Origin: Thermoproteota archaeon
GTDB taxonomy: Archaea; Korarchaeota; Korarchaeia; Korarchaeales; Korarchaeaceae
Reading direction: 5' to 3'
Length of the DNA: 64,000 nucleotides
Assembly (NCBI GenBank): GCA_027492205.1
Contig: JAOZFN010000007.1
Coordinates: forward strand, 1-64,000
Part shown: positions 17,520 to 25,474 of the stretch, piece after piece
Numbering within the stretch: the first letter of the stretch is position 1
Layout of the letters: every line of letters starts with the position of its first letter
The notes under the pieces: model-generated
What the model was told of the DNA's origin: nothing
What the model saw: only the letters and a program-made list of their open reading frames with translations
The model's database searches: none
Made by a program: the position numbers and the translations under genes

Positions 17520-17890
17520 AGCTCAATCCTCCCGGCAAGCCTCAGACCGAATATCAGGGGCGGGATTAGCATCAGGACTATGGCGCCCAAGATTCCGGCC
17601 ACAGCCACGGTGCGGGTGTGGGCCGCCAGGGCCACCAAGAAGCCGTAGATGGCCACCGGCTCCACCGTCAGGAAGACTATGAGGTACGGGTAGTACTGCA
17701 TGGTGAATATGCCCCTTGCCCTTCCCTTGGGCGGGTTTCCGCACTCGTATCTCAGCCTCTTCTTGGGGAGTTCCCTCGTGGGAGCCAGCAGCTTTCCGAG
17801 GATGTACCCGATGACACCTATACCTACCCCAACAAGGAGAGCCACTATGAACGTCAAGATGGCGCTTGAGCCAATCGGTATCGGAGGCAT
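17504..17890 (-). CDS. nuoA: Complex I membrane subunit A
   Basis: First gene of the operon. It encodes 128 residues from the ATG at 17890 and has three helices. The conserved loop KKRLRYECGNPPKGRARG matches the YECG motif of NuoA, and the middle of the protein reads IFTMQYYPYLIVFLTVEP. An ATG at 17944 is in frame, but the TATA box at 17921-17930 would start transcription downstream of it, so 17890 is preferred. Confidence 0.93.
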   Translation of the reverse strand: MPPIPIGSSAILTFIVALLVGVGIGVIGYILGKLLAPTRELPKKRLRYECGNPPKGRARGIFTMQYYPYLIVFLTVEPVAIYGFLVALAAHTRTVAVAGILGAIVLMLIPPLIFGLRLAGRIELWSVE

Positions 17891-17920
17891 GGCCTGCCCC
17901 GGCTCCCGCCGTGGGTCAAC

Positions 17921-17930
17921 TATAAAACAT
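17921..17930 (-). promoter_or_regulatory. TATA box of the complex I operon
   Basis: On the minus strand the string ATGTTTTATA lies 31-40 bases before the nuoA ATG. This predicts a very short leader. No other good promoter interrupts the tightly overlapping genes down to nuoN, so about 10 kb is probably one transcript. Confidence 0.6.
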
Positions 17931-18130
17931 TTTAACAGGAGCATCGAAAGGCTTGCCTGCAGTCCTGTTTTCTAGATGTGAGTAGAGAGATGTGGAGTTT
18001 CGGCGATTGACCTGGATTTAACCTCTGCTGGTTAAAATGTGCTCAGGAGAAATCCCAATAGATGCCAAACAGCGCCTTTAGAAGCTACCAGCTGATACGG
18101 GATCCAAAAAGGAGGGTTGAGTGGGCGCGA

Positions 18131-18961
18131 TCACAGCTCTGTGACCTTGAGCAGGGCCCACCCTCCGCCCGGATACTCCGTCTTGGCGTAGACCACTACC
18201 CAGAGGCCCCCTCCGAGGTCCCCCACATCGACCGTCACCTTTGAGACCCTGCTGTAGTCTTGGTTGCCGGGAAGCGGAACCGCCACGAACCTCCAGATGT
18301 GCATGCTCCTACCGCCCACGCTCTTGGTGCCCAGATCGCTCCAGGAGACCTGCCACCCTGCCCGCTCGGCAGACACCACCTCCGCAGCTATCCCCTCAGT
18401 GGACAGAACGGGGAACAGGGCGGAGCTGAGCAACGCGGTGCCAGCCTGCTCCGCGAGCGGTCCCGTGATGACGGTTCCGTCGGGCATCTGCAGCTGAACG
18501 ATCCTGCAGGCGGCTGTGTCGATCCAGAAGTACCCCGTCTGCTCCTCAACGTCGCTGCCTCGGCCCGTTATCCCGATCTTTGGGGCCTGAACGCCCCCCA
18601 CGTTCTCCCGACCCTCAACCGAGTATGAGACCTCCAGCCAGGTTCCGTTGGAGTCCTCGTACCTCCAGCCCCTCCGCTGGACCACCTCCACGAGGTCGCA
18701 CAGCGTATCCTCGCGGGCCAGTCTGACGTCCGGCCGATGGGCTTCCGGTGGTTGCGTGGTCTCCGGCGGGTTCGTGGTCGGGGCAGCCGTGGTCTCAGGC
18801 GGTTGAGAGGTGGATGGCGGGACCGTGGTGTGCTGTGTGGTTGTTGGCGCCGGAGTGGTTTCCTTGGGGGCCGATCCGTGCTCACCGGTGGGAACCAGCA
18901 GCGCTGCCGCCGCGGCGACGATTACCACCGCAGCGACCACGGCGAGATAAGTCTTTTCCAA
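18131..18961 (-). CDS. Secreted or membrane-anchored protein with a Thr/Pro-rich linker
   Basis: 276 residues from TTG 18961, chosen because GGAGGTG lies just upstream and a TATA box is in place at about 19009-19017. One N-terminal hydrophobic helix (YLAVVAAVVIVAAAAALLV) is followed by about 55 residues rich in Thr, Pro and Gln, a likely O-glycosylated spacer. A globular external domain follows from about residue 85. Its visible pieces (WLEVSYSVEG, GYFWIDTAACRIVQLQMPDG) are strand-rich, and two cysteines may pair. The fold is not recognised. It is probably exposed outside the cell. Confidence 0.7.
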   Translation of the reverse strand: MEKTYLAVVAAVVIVAAAAALLVPTGEHGSAPKETTPAPTTTQHTTVPPSTSQPPETTAAPTTNPPETTQPPEAHRPDVRLAREDTLCDLVEVVQRRGWRYEDSNGTWLEVSYSVEGRENVGGVQAPKIGITGRGSDVEEQTGYFWIDTAACRIVQLQMPDGTVITGPLAEQAGTALLSSALFPVLSTEGIAAEVVSAERAGWQVSWSDLGTKSVGGRSMHIWRFVAVPLPGNQDYSRVSKVTVDVGDLGGGLWVVVYAKTEYPGGGWALLKVTEL

Positions 18962-19008
18962 GAACTTGCACCTCCTAAGGCCAGTGCACCGTCCCGCCGG
19001 GGGGGCGG

Positions 19009-19017
19009 GATAAAAGG
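19009..19017 (-). promoter_or_regulatory. TATA box for the exported protein gene
   Basis: Minus-strand CCTTTTATC lies about 50 bases before the TTG start at 18961, leaving room for a leader with a GGAGGTG box. Confidence 0.5.
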
Positions 19018-19076
19018 AGCCGGGTTCGAATTCCGAACCCAAGAAAGCTGTGGGGGCGGCCCGCCCACCCAGTCGC

Positions 19077-19973
19077 TCAGCCGCCCCTCCTCAGGTGCCT
19101 CGATATGGCCCTCAGGATGTACATCATCTGGCGCAGTGTCTGCCTGGCTCCCTCCTCGTCTCCAGCCTGAACCTGGCTCTTGAACTGCGAGAGAAGCTCC
19201 TGCAGACGCACCCGCACCTGGGCTACTCGCGCGGCAGCGTCCGTCCTGTTGGCCTGGATGAGCCTCTGCTCGACCTCCTCGAGCTTCGATATGGTCCTCT
19301 CAACCAACTCCACGATCTTATCGGCTCTCTCGGTCACGTTCACGTCACCGGTCTGCCTGACAATTTCCCTGATCTTCTCGACGACCCTGACGAGTATCTT
19401 GTGGGCCCCGGCCAGCTTCTGGGCGGCCGCGACCGGGTGGCCCTCCTCCAGCAGGGACTGAGCCTCGCCCAGGAGGGAGGAGGCGGTTGCCAGCGCGCCC
19501 CTGAGATCTGTCACGTCCACCCCGAACTTCTCCAACCTGCTGACCGCGATCGACAGCCTTCGAAGCAGCCTCCTGTTCCTCTCTATTCCGGCGGCCACCC
19601 TCCTGGCTATGGGAACGCTGGGAGCCTCGCCCACCCCCCTGAGGGCCTCCATTATGGTGTTGAAGGCGTCCCTCACCCTCTCCCCCGCCAGACCGAGGTT
19701 GCCGGACTGGTAGGCCTCGCGCGCCTCCTGGATTAGTGAGTCGGCCTCCTGAACCGCCGACTCTACGGCCTGGGCCTCCTCGACCCTTCCCTCCTCGCGG
19801 AGCTCCTCCGCGCGGTTGAGGGCGTAGGACCTGAGTCTGGAGTACTCCTTCAGTATCTTTGGGATCACCCTGCCAGATGCGGAGGGGTCGGCCGAGGCGA
19901 GGGTCATGAAGGTCCCGCCGGCCGCGAGCACCACTAGGGCGAGCGCCATGGCGGCCTTCGTGGTCACGATCAT
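19077..19973 (-). CDS. Exported coiled-coil protein
   Basis: 298 residues from ATG 19973, just upstream of which is a GGTGGTG sequence. The first 27 residues are a typical signal peptide (ALALVVLAAGGTFMTLASA). The rest is almost all helical and highly charged, with long heptad-like runs (LNRAEELREEGRVEEAQAVE; VVEKIREIVRQTGDVN; LEEVEQRLIQANRTDAAARV). Several segments resemble TPR-like or coiled-coil repeats of archaeal surface proteins. No enzyme motif is present. It lies between the exported protein and ahcY on the same strand but with its own spacing. Confidence 0.7.
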   Translation of the reverse strand: MIVTTKAAMALALVVLAAGGTFMTLASADPSASGRVIPKILKEYSRLRSYALNRAEELREEGRVEEAQAVESAVQEADSLIQEAREAYQSGNLGLAGERVRDAFNTIMEALRGVGEAPSVPIARRVAAGIERNRRLLRRLSIAVSRLEKFGVDVTDLRGALATASSLLGEAQSLLEEGHPVAAAQKLAGAHKILVRVVEKIREIVRQTGDVNVTERADKIVELVERTISKLEEVEQRLIQANRTDAAARVAQVRVRLQELLSQFKSQVQAGDEEGARQTLRQMMYILRAISRHLRRGG

Positions 19974-20064
19974 CACACCACCACCCGGCTCACTGGGCCG
20001 ACGGTGAGGACATAACGAACTCGCCTGAAACGGGTTGGAACGGCGCGGAACGGGTAGGGAAGGA

Positions 20065-21318
20065 TCACAGCTTCCAGCTCTCAATGTATCTCCTCTGTTC
20101 CTCGGTCAACTCATCTATCCGAATGCCCATTGACTCCAGCTTGATCCTGGCAACTCTCTCGTCAATCTCCCTCGGCAGGAGGTGCACGCCGGGGTTCAGA
20201 TCTCTCCCCCTCCTGGCGAGGTACTCGACCGCGAGGGCCTGGAGTGAGAAGCTCATGTCCATTATCTCCGCCGGGTGCCCGTCCGCGCACACCAGGTTGA
20301 CGAGCCTCCCCTCCCCCAGAAGGTAGAGCCTCCTGCCGTCTGACATCTCGTACTCCGTCACGCACGGCCTGACCCGCCTCTTCCGAGCCGCGGCGGACTC
20401 CAGGTCCTCGACCGACACCTCCACGTTGAAGTGCCCAGCGTTCGCCAGGATTGCGCCGTCCTTCATGACCCTGAAGTGCTCCGCCGTGATCACGTCCACG
20501 TCCCCCGTGGCCGTCACGAAGATGTCGCCCACCCTGGCGGCCTCGGACATGGGCATGACCTCGAACCCGTCCATGGCGGCCTCCAAGGCCCTTATCGGAT
20601 CCACCTCCGTGACAATCACCCTGGCGCCGAGGCCGCGGGCCCTCATCGCGATTCCCCTGCCCACCCATCCGTAGCCGGCCACGACCACGCTCTTGCCCGC
20701 TATCAGGAGGTTGGTGGCCCTCATGATGCCGTCCCAGGTCGACTGCCCCGTCCCGTACCTGTTGTCGAAGAGGTACTTGCAGAGGGCGTCGTTCACAGCC
20801 ACGACCGGGATCCTGAGCGCCCCCTCCCTCTCCATCGCCCTGAGCCTGATCACCCCTGTGGTGGTCTCTTCGGTGGCGCCCACCACCCCGTCGAGGAGCT
20901 CGGTCCTGTGAGAGTGCAGACGGGCTATCATGTCGGCTCCGTCGTCTATCACCAGGTCGGGCCGCACGTCGAGGGCCCTGTCTATGTTCTCGAAGTACTC
21001 CTCATCCGTCTCACCCCTCCAGGCGAACACCCTCACCCCCTCCTCGGCCAGGGCGGCGGCGACGTCGTCCTGGGTCGTGAGCGGGTTGCTCGCGGCCAGG
21101 CTCACCTCGGCGCCCGCCTGCTGCAGGGTTAAGGCCAGAAAGGCCGTCTTCATCTCCACGTGGAGGCACGCGGCCACCTTCAGGCCCTCGAGCGGCCTCT
21201 CCTCCCTGAACCTCTCGCCGATCCTGCGCAGGACGGGCATGAACCTGGAGACCCAATTGATCTTCTCCGCGCCCGAGGGGGCGAGAGAGATGTCCCGGAC
21301 CCTATAGCCGGTGTCCAT
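20065..21318 (-). CDS. ahcY: S-adenosylhomocysteine hydrolase
   Basis: A 417-residue cytoplasmic enzyme that splits S-adenosylhomocysteine to adenosine and homocysteine with tightly bound NAD. Visible signatures are the substrate-site Asp in [25 protein letters not shown], the catalytic Lys/Asp region [18 protein letters not shown], and the NAD fold [21 protein letters not shown]. The protein lacks the long C-terminal tail of bacterial and eukaryotic enzymes, as is usual in archaea. It removes the inhibitor produced by the many SAM methyltransferases and connects with the SAH/MTA deaminase at 52769. Confidence 0.96.
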   Translation of the reverse strand: MDTGYRVRDISLAPSGAEKINWVSRFMPVLRRIGERFREERPLEGLKVAACLHVEMKTAFLALTLQQAGAEVSLAASNPLTTQDDVAAALAEEGVRVFAWRGETDEEYFENIDRALDVRPDLVIDDGADMIARLHSHRTELLDGVVGATEETTTGVIRLRAMEREGALRIPVVAVNDALCKYLFDNRYGTGQSTWDGIMRATNLLIAGKSVVVAGYGWVGRGIAMRARGLGARVIVTEVDPIRALEAAMDGFEVMPMSEAARVGDIFVTATGDVDVITAEHFRVMKDGAILANAGHFNVEVSVEDLESAAARKRRVRPCVTEYEMSDGRRLYLLGEGRLVNLVCADGHPAEIMDMSFSLQALAVEYLARRGRDLNPGVHLLPREIDERVARIKLESMGIRIDELTEEQRRYIESWKL

Positions 21319-21374
21319 CGGTATTCGCTTCGCGGCGGATCGATTACTACTTTTCCGCGCGGGGCCGAGAACCC

Positions 21375-21380
21375 TTTATC
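21375..21380 (+). promoter_or_regulatory. TATA element for the 21406 gene pair
   Basis: TTTATC lies about 26-31 bases before the GTG at 21406, which would give a leaderless mRNA covering the small protein and the permease. Confidence 0.4.
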
Positions 21381-21405
21381 ACGTTCGTCGTCCACGCGGA
21401 CCCGG

Positions 21406-21666
21406 GTGGTTTCGGCGGACGGGCCGAAGTCCGAGGAGAGGGACCTGGGCAGGAAGCCAGTGAAGAGGGCGAGCGAGGTTGCGATGGACGAGTACGCCAG
21501 GATAAGGGATCAGGTGGACTACGCGGTCAGGCCCTTCATCAAGATAAGGGTCTACATGCCGGAGGGGATCTCCGAGGATGAGTTTAAGTCCTTGGAGGGC
21601 GACGAGGAGTTCGAGAAGAGGGTCGAGAGGCTCGCCCTCGAGTATCTCCTGTCCAGGAGGAAGTAG
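21406..21666 (+). CDS. Small acidic/basic protein of unknown function
   Basis: 86 residues if the GTG at 21406 is used. The frame is open further upstream but that part is antisense to ahcY. A predicted helix (VAMDEYARIRDQVDYAV) is followed by a strand (FIKIRVYMPEGISEDEF) and a charged helical end. It stops three bases before the permease gene and is probably cotranscribed with it. It could be a small cytoplasmic partner of the permease; no family is recognised. Confidence 0.55.
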   Translation: MVSADGPKSEERDLGRKPVKRASEVAMDEYARIRDQVDYAVRPFIKIRVYMPEGISEDEFKSLEGDEEFEKRVERLALEYLLSRRK

Positions 21667-21669
21667 GAC

Positions 21670-22962
21670 ATGCTGGAGGCCTCCCAGGGGCAGACAGTGA
21701 TGATGTTGGTCTTCGCCTTCACCGTGGCCGCACTCGTGACGGAGAAGTACCACCGCGTGGTGTCGGCCCTCCTGGGCGCCTCCCTGGCTGTCTACTTCGG
21801 GGGTTTCGTCTACCACATCTTCAGCCCAGAGGAGGCCGTCTCGACCTTCATCGACGGGCCGACGATGAGGCTCATCCTGGGCGTCCTCTTGCTCATGGAG
21901 GGCCTCGCCAGGTCCGGCCTGTTCCAGTTCATCGGGCTCTGGATTGTCAGGCTGGTCAGGGGGAACGTTAGGCTCCTCTTCACCGCCTTCATGTTCATGT
22001 CGACGGGACTGACCCTCGTGATCCCGAACCTGCCGGCCATGCTGATCATCGGGGCGATCACCGCCTCGGTGGCCAGGCGGGCTCCCATCAGGCTGAGGAA
22101 GTGGATCCTCTACGAGGCGGTGGCCTGCAACGCGGGCTCCATCGGCCTGATGATCAGCTCGATCCCCAACCTCATAGTGGCGGCGGAGTTCGGCTTCACG
22201 TTCGCGGACTTCGTCTCCATCACGGCTCCACTCGCCCTCCTGCTCGCCGCCGTGACCACGGCCGTCGGACTTCGGACCGGCGGCCTCGCGCGAGGCGAGG
22301 GATGTCGAATAGAGGTTGACGTCGATCCCTGGAAGGCGGTCAAGGGAGTCTGGTCGCTTGCCCGATCCGGAGCCATATTCGTAGCCTTCGTGGCCCTCCT
22401 CGCCCTCTCCGACAGGACGGGCGTGCCGATGGACATAGTCGCGCTGATGGGCGGCGTGGCCATGCTGTGGCTGGGCGCGGCCGAGCCGGAGGACATCCTC
22501 AGGTCGCTGGACTGGGGGACCTTCTTCTTCCTGGCCGGCTTCTACGTGCTCGTTGGGGCAGAGGAGAGGGCTGGAGTCCTCGACCTCCTGGCCAAGCAGG
22601 TGGCCCCGATCTACGGCCTTCCCTGGCCGCTGAGCTCCTCCATCACGCTCTGGATCGCCGGGCTGGCCAGCGGGATCGTGGACAACATCCCGATAACCCT
22701 GACCCTCATTCCCATCGTCGAGAAGGCCGCGGCCGCGGGAGGCTCGGCCCCCAACCTGATGGCCTGGGCGCTGGCCATAGGGGCGAACCTCGGCGGGAGC
22801 CTCACCTACTTCGCCTCCCCGCCTTCCCTCATTGCTGTGAGCATCCTTGAGCGGGAGGAGCCCGGGTTCACTCCGTGGGAGTTCGTCAAGGTCGGGGCCC
22901 CCATGACGCTCCTCCACCTGGCCGTTGCGGATGCCTACATGCTGCTGAGGCTGGGGCTGTGA
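21670..22962 (+). CDS. ArsB/NhaD-type (IT superfamily) membrane transporter
   Basis: A 430-residue protein with about 11 helices. It belongs to the ion transporter superfamily that includes ArsB, CitM and NhaD. The two pseudo-repeats each carry a re-entrant loop-like segment: TLVIPNLPAMLIIGAITASV in the first and ASGIVDNIPITLTLIP in the second. The second loop contains the DN-x-P motif typical of the family. The substrate could be arsenite, a carboxylate or sodium/proton, and the sequence does not decide between these. No arsenic genes lie nearby. Confidence 0.85.
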   Translation: MLEASQGQTVMMLVFAFTVAALVTEKYHRVVSALLGASLAVYFGGFVYHIFSPEEAVSTFIDGPTMRLILGVLLLMEGLARSGLFQFIGLWIVRLVRGNVRLLFTAFMFMSTGLTLVIPNLPAMLIIGAITASVARRAPIRLRKWILYEAVACNAGSIGLMISSIPNLIVAAEFGFTFADFVSITAPLALLLAAVTTAVGLRTGGLARGEGCRIEVDVDPWKAVKGVWSLARSGAIFVAFVALLALSDRTGVPMDIVALMGGVAMLWLGAAEPEDILRSLDWGTFFFLAGFYVLVGAEERAGVLDLLAKQVAPIYGLPWPLSSSITLWIAGLASGIVDNIPITLTLIPIVEKAAAAGGSAPNLMAWALAIGANLGGSLTYFASPPSLIAVSILEREEPGFTPWEFVKVGAPMTLLHLAVADAYMLLRLGL

Positions 22963-22977
22963 GGTCAACGCCTCTCC

Positions 22978-23601
22978 TCAGCCCTCCCGACTGGCCCCTC
23001 CCTCTGGTCGCGCAGAATCCCCTTCCTCCTGCTCTAAGAGGCCCCGGGCCAGGAACTCGGTGAGACCGTCCAGGAGAACCTCAAACTTCTCCTTGAAAAG
23101 TCTGTAGACACTCTTTGCGAGGTCGTAGAACAGGAGGACTCCGACCGCGAGGAACGCGAGCGAGGGCACGAGCCTCGCCGCCCCGGGGGGGATGGAGCTC
23201 ACTAGCGGGGACACGGCGTACCAGGCGAGGGCTAGCCCCATCAGGTAGATCACGTCCTGCCCGACCCTCCTGATTCCACGTACCTCCGCAAGCCCGAGCA
23301 GCTTGGACAGCCTCTTGGCAGAGACGTCGAGCAGCCAGAGGAGTTCTGATAGCATGCTGTAGCCGAAGTAGACGACCGCGGCCAGCCGGAGCACGCCCAC
23401 GACCTCGAACCCGCTTATCGTTATGCCGAAGAGGTCTATCGACGCTCCGTCCAAGACCCTGCCGAGGATGAACAGGAGGCCCAGGGCGATCGCGAGTTCA
23501 ATTAAGCTCGTCAGGAGACGGCTAAGCCTAGTTCTGAGTTCCTCGACCGAGACCCTCGATCGCTGGGGGCGGGCGGCGGATTCGGGGCTCGACAATCTCA
23601 A
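22978..23601 (-). CDS. Integral membrane protein of unknown function
   Basis: 207 residues with about four to five hydrophobic helices (LIELAIALGLLFILGRVL; VLRLAAVVYFGYSMLSELLWLL, given here in part; DVIYLMGLALAWYAV; LVPSLAFLAVGVLLF). Both ends are charged, and the C-terminus is rich in Glu and Gly. Its start overlaps the stop of the upstream MFS gene by four bases, so the pair is translationally coupled. It may assist the transporter, but nothing in it shows a reaction. Confidence 0.65.
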   Translation of the reverse strand: MRLSSPESAARPQRSRVSVEELRTRLSRLLTSLIELAIALGLLFILGRVLDGASIDLFGITISGFEVVGVLRLAAVVYFGYSMLSELLWLLDVSAKRLSKLLGLAEVRGIRRVGQDVIYLMGLALAWYAVSPLVSSIPPGAARLVPSLAFLAVGVLLFYDLAKSVYRLFKEKFEVLLDGLTEFLARGLLEQEEGDSARPEGGASREG

Positions 23602-24851
23602 TCGAGCCCGTCGCCTGCGGGCGCCCTATAAACTTCCGGGGCGCGAGCCGCGCCTCCCCCACTCGACAGGCCCCTCAAACCGAGCAGGATGGCGACCGCC
23701 ACGGCGTCGATGACCGGGGCGATTGCGCCCCCGAGAAATGCCGCCCGGTACCCCAGGGTCCACGCGAGGGCTCCGGCCACAATTGGGCCGGAGGCGTGGC
23801 CCACGTCCTTAATGGACTCCAGAGCCCCAAGACCTGACCCGACCGCCGATCGTGGGGCTATCTCCGATATCAGGGGGGATGTCGCCGACGTGGCCGAAGC
23901 GGTGCCCACCCCGTGGGCGACGAGGCAGAGCCCGATAGTCAGAGGGTCCCTCGCCAGGGCCAGGGCGGCCGACCCCGCGGCGGAAACCGCCAGGCCGGCC
24001 AAGATGAACCTGACCCTGCCGAGCCTGTCTGAGAGCGCCCCCGTCGCAGGCTTGACCAGCGCTACGGTGAGCACCTCCAAGCCCATCAGGGCCCCGGTGA
24101 CCCACCTCTCCATTCCCACCAGGTCGGCGTACAGCGGGAGGAAGGCCTCAACTCCGCCGAGGCTGAAGTAGGACGCCGCCTCCGCCGAGCTGACAAGGAG
24201 AACCCTGTGGTCGCGGAGGACGGAGGAGATCCCCCTCAGCGCGTCTCGGGGACTCATCCCCCTGTCCTCAGGGCCGGATCCCACGTCCAGCCTTAGAGCC
24301 AGCGCCAGGCTGATGGAACCCATGACCCCACACACCAGGTAGGCCAGGCGAAATGGGCCGAGCAGCTGCACCGAGACCAGCGCGCCGGAGGCGGCCGGGG
24401 CGACCAGCCTTCCCACCATCGTGGCCGAGGAGAATGTCCCCATAGTCTTCCCCCTGCTCTCCGGGGGGAACATGTCGGCAATGGCCGCCATGGACACCGG
24501 CGTGAACACGGCCGTGGCGACCCCGTGGTAGACCCTCAGGAGGCCCAGCTGCCAGGGCGTCCTCACCAGGAGGTAGAGGAAGGGGGCGGAGGCGAAAATG
24601 AAGGCGGACGTGAGGAGGAGCTTCCTCCTCCCGTAGACGTCCGACAGGGCGCCGGCCGAGACGTTCACGACAACACCCGTGACGGTGCTGGCGGACGCTA
24701 TGAGCCCTATCTCAAACTCGGTGGCCCCCAGATACCCTGCAAACCAGGAGAGGAGCGGTGACTTGGAAGCTGTGGAGCTGAAGATGGCGAACGCCCCCAT
24801 CAGGCACAGAAGTGCGAATTCCGTCGATCTAATCCTCCCCCCGGAGGGCAA
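23598..24851 (-). CDS. Major facilitator superfamily exporter
   Basis: 417 residues in 12 helices. The loop 2-3 motif A reads SDVYGRRKLLLTSAF and its repeat in the second half reads SDRLGRVRFILAG. The N-terminal half (FEIGLIASASTVTGVVVN) and GTASATSATSPLISEIAP fit drug/H+ antiporters of the DHA type. The substrate is unknown. It is followed by a coupled membrane protein and lies divergent from the ChrB-domain gene. Confidence 0.88.
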   Translation of the reverse strand: MPSGGRIRSTEFALLCLMGAFAIFSSTASKSPLLSWFAGYLGATEFEIGLIASASTVTGVVVNVSAGALSDVYGRRKLLLTSAFIFASAPFLYLLVRTPWQLGLLRVYHGVATAVFTPVSMAAIADMFPPESRGKTMGTFSSATMVGRLVAPAASGALVSVQLLGPFRLAYLVCGVMGSISLALALRLDVGSGPEDRGMSPRDALRGISSVLRDHRVLLVSSAEAASYFSLGGVEAFLPLYADLVGMERWVTGALMGLEVLTVALVKPATGALSDRLGRVRFILAGLAVSAAGSAALALARDPLTIGLCLVAHGVGTASATSATSPLISEIAPRSAVGSGLGALESIKDVGHASGPIVAGALAWTLGYRAAFLGGAIAPVIDAVAVAILLGLRGLSSGGGAARAPEVYRAPAGDGLD

Positions 24852-24882
24852 GCCGACCCTGCCCCTTGGCTCGCCCCCCCTT

Positions 24883-24891
24883 TTTTACGGT
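24883..24891 (+). promoter_or_regulatory. TATA-like T-rich element before the ChrB-domain gene
   Basis: CTTTTTTAC lies about 25-33 bases before TTG 24915, fitting a leaderless transcript. Confidence 0.4.
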
Positions 24892-24914
24892 ATCGACAGA
24901 CTTTTCCGGGGTGG

Positions 24915-25436
24915 TTGCGGCTGAGGTGGGTGACCCGGGCGCGGGTTCACGTGGACAGGGTCGCCTGTCCCTGGCTCATCAAACGGTTCATCGACCCGGA
25001 GGCGGAGTTCAAGTTCGTCCCGTGGCCGGGAACCGAGCTCAAGCCTGAAGATGGAGTCCCATTCGACATACCGGGAGTGGAGCTTGGGCACCACAACGGC
25101 AAGTGCAGCTTCGAGGCGATCATCGAGAAGTACGGGCTGGACGACCCAGCCCTCCTCGAGCTGGCCAAGATAGTGCACGCCGCGGACATCAAGAAGGACA
25201 GGCACCTGGCCCCGGAGGCCGCCGGGCTGGAGGCCATCGCGAGGGGCGCCATGTTCCTGGTGGAGGACGACTATGAGGCGCTCGAGAGGCAATTCTTCCT
25301 CTACGACGCCCTCTACGTCTACTGCCAGCTCAAGCTCCTGGAGGAGGAGTACAAGGGCGTGTTGGAGGGCATGGGGAAGGAGGAGAGGTTCCAGTTCCTC
25401 AAGTCGAAGATCAGGCTCCCGTGGAGGGGGGAGTAG
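24915..25436 (+). CDS. ChrB C-terminal-domain protein (chromate resistance family)
   Basis: 173 residues that match only the C-terminal domain of ChrB. Signatures are WVTRARVHVDRVACPWLIKR, FIDPEAEFKFVP, PFDIPGVELGHHNGKCSFE and the His/Asp pair in KIVHAADIKKDRHLAPEAAGL. ChrB is a chromate-responsive regulator that also aids reduction of Cr(VI). Its N-terminal DNA-binding part is missing here, as is ChrA. The stand-alone domain, also seen as chromate-resistance exported proteins, may have a redox or metal-handling role. The start is TTG. Confidence 0.85.
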   Translation: MRLRWVTRARVHVDRVACPWLIKRFIDPEAEFKFVPWPGTELKPEDGVPFDIPGVELGHHNGKCSFEAIIEKYGLDDPALLELAKIVHAADIKKDRHLAPEAAGLEAIARGAMFLVEDDYEALERQFFLYDALYVYCQLKLLEEEYKGVLEGMGKEERFQFLKSKIRLPWRGE

Positions 25437-25474
25437 GAGGAGAGCCTAGCTGACCGGGCTCCCCTGGGCGGCGG

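Noticed and set aside
19021-19045. A GGGTTCGAATTCC string resembling a tRNA T-loop
   Set aside because: No acceptor, D-arm or anticodon arm can be formed around it on either strand.
21379-22968. 529-codon minus-strand open frame opposite the permease
   Set aside because: It is rich in His, Gly, Asp and Gln with no folded pattern; the plus-strand transporter is unambiguous.
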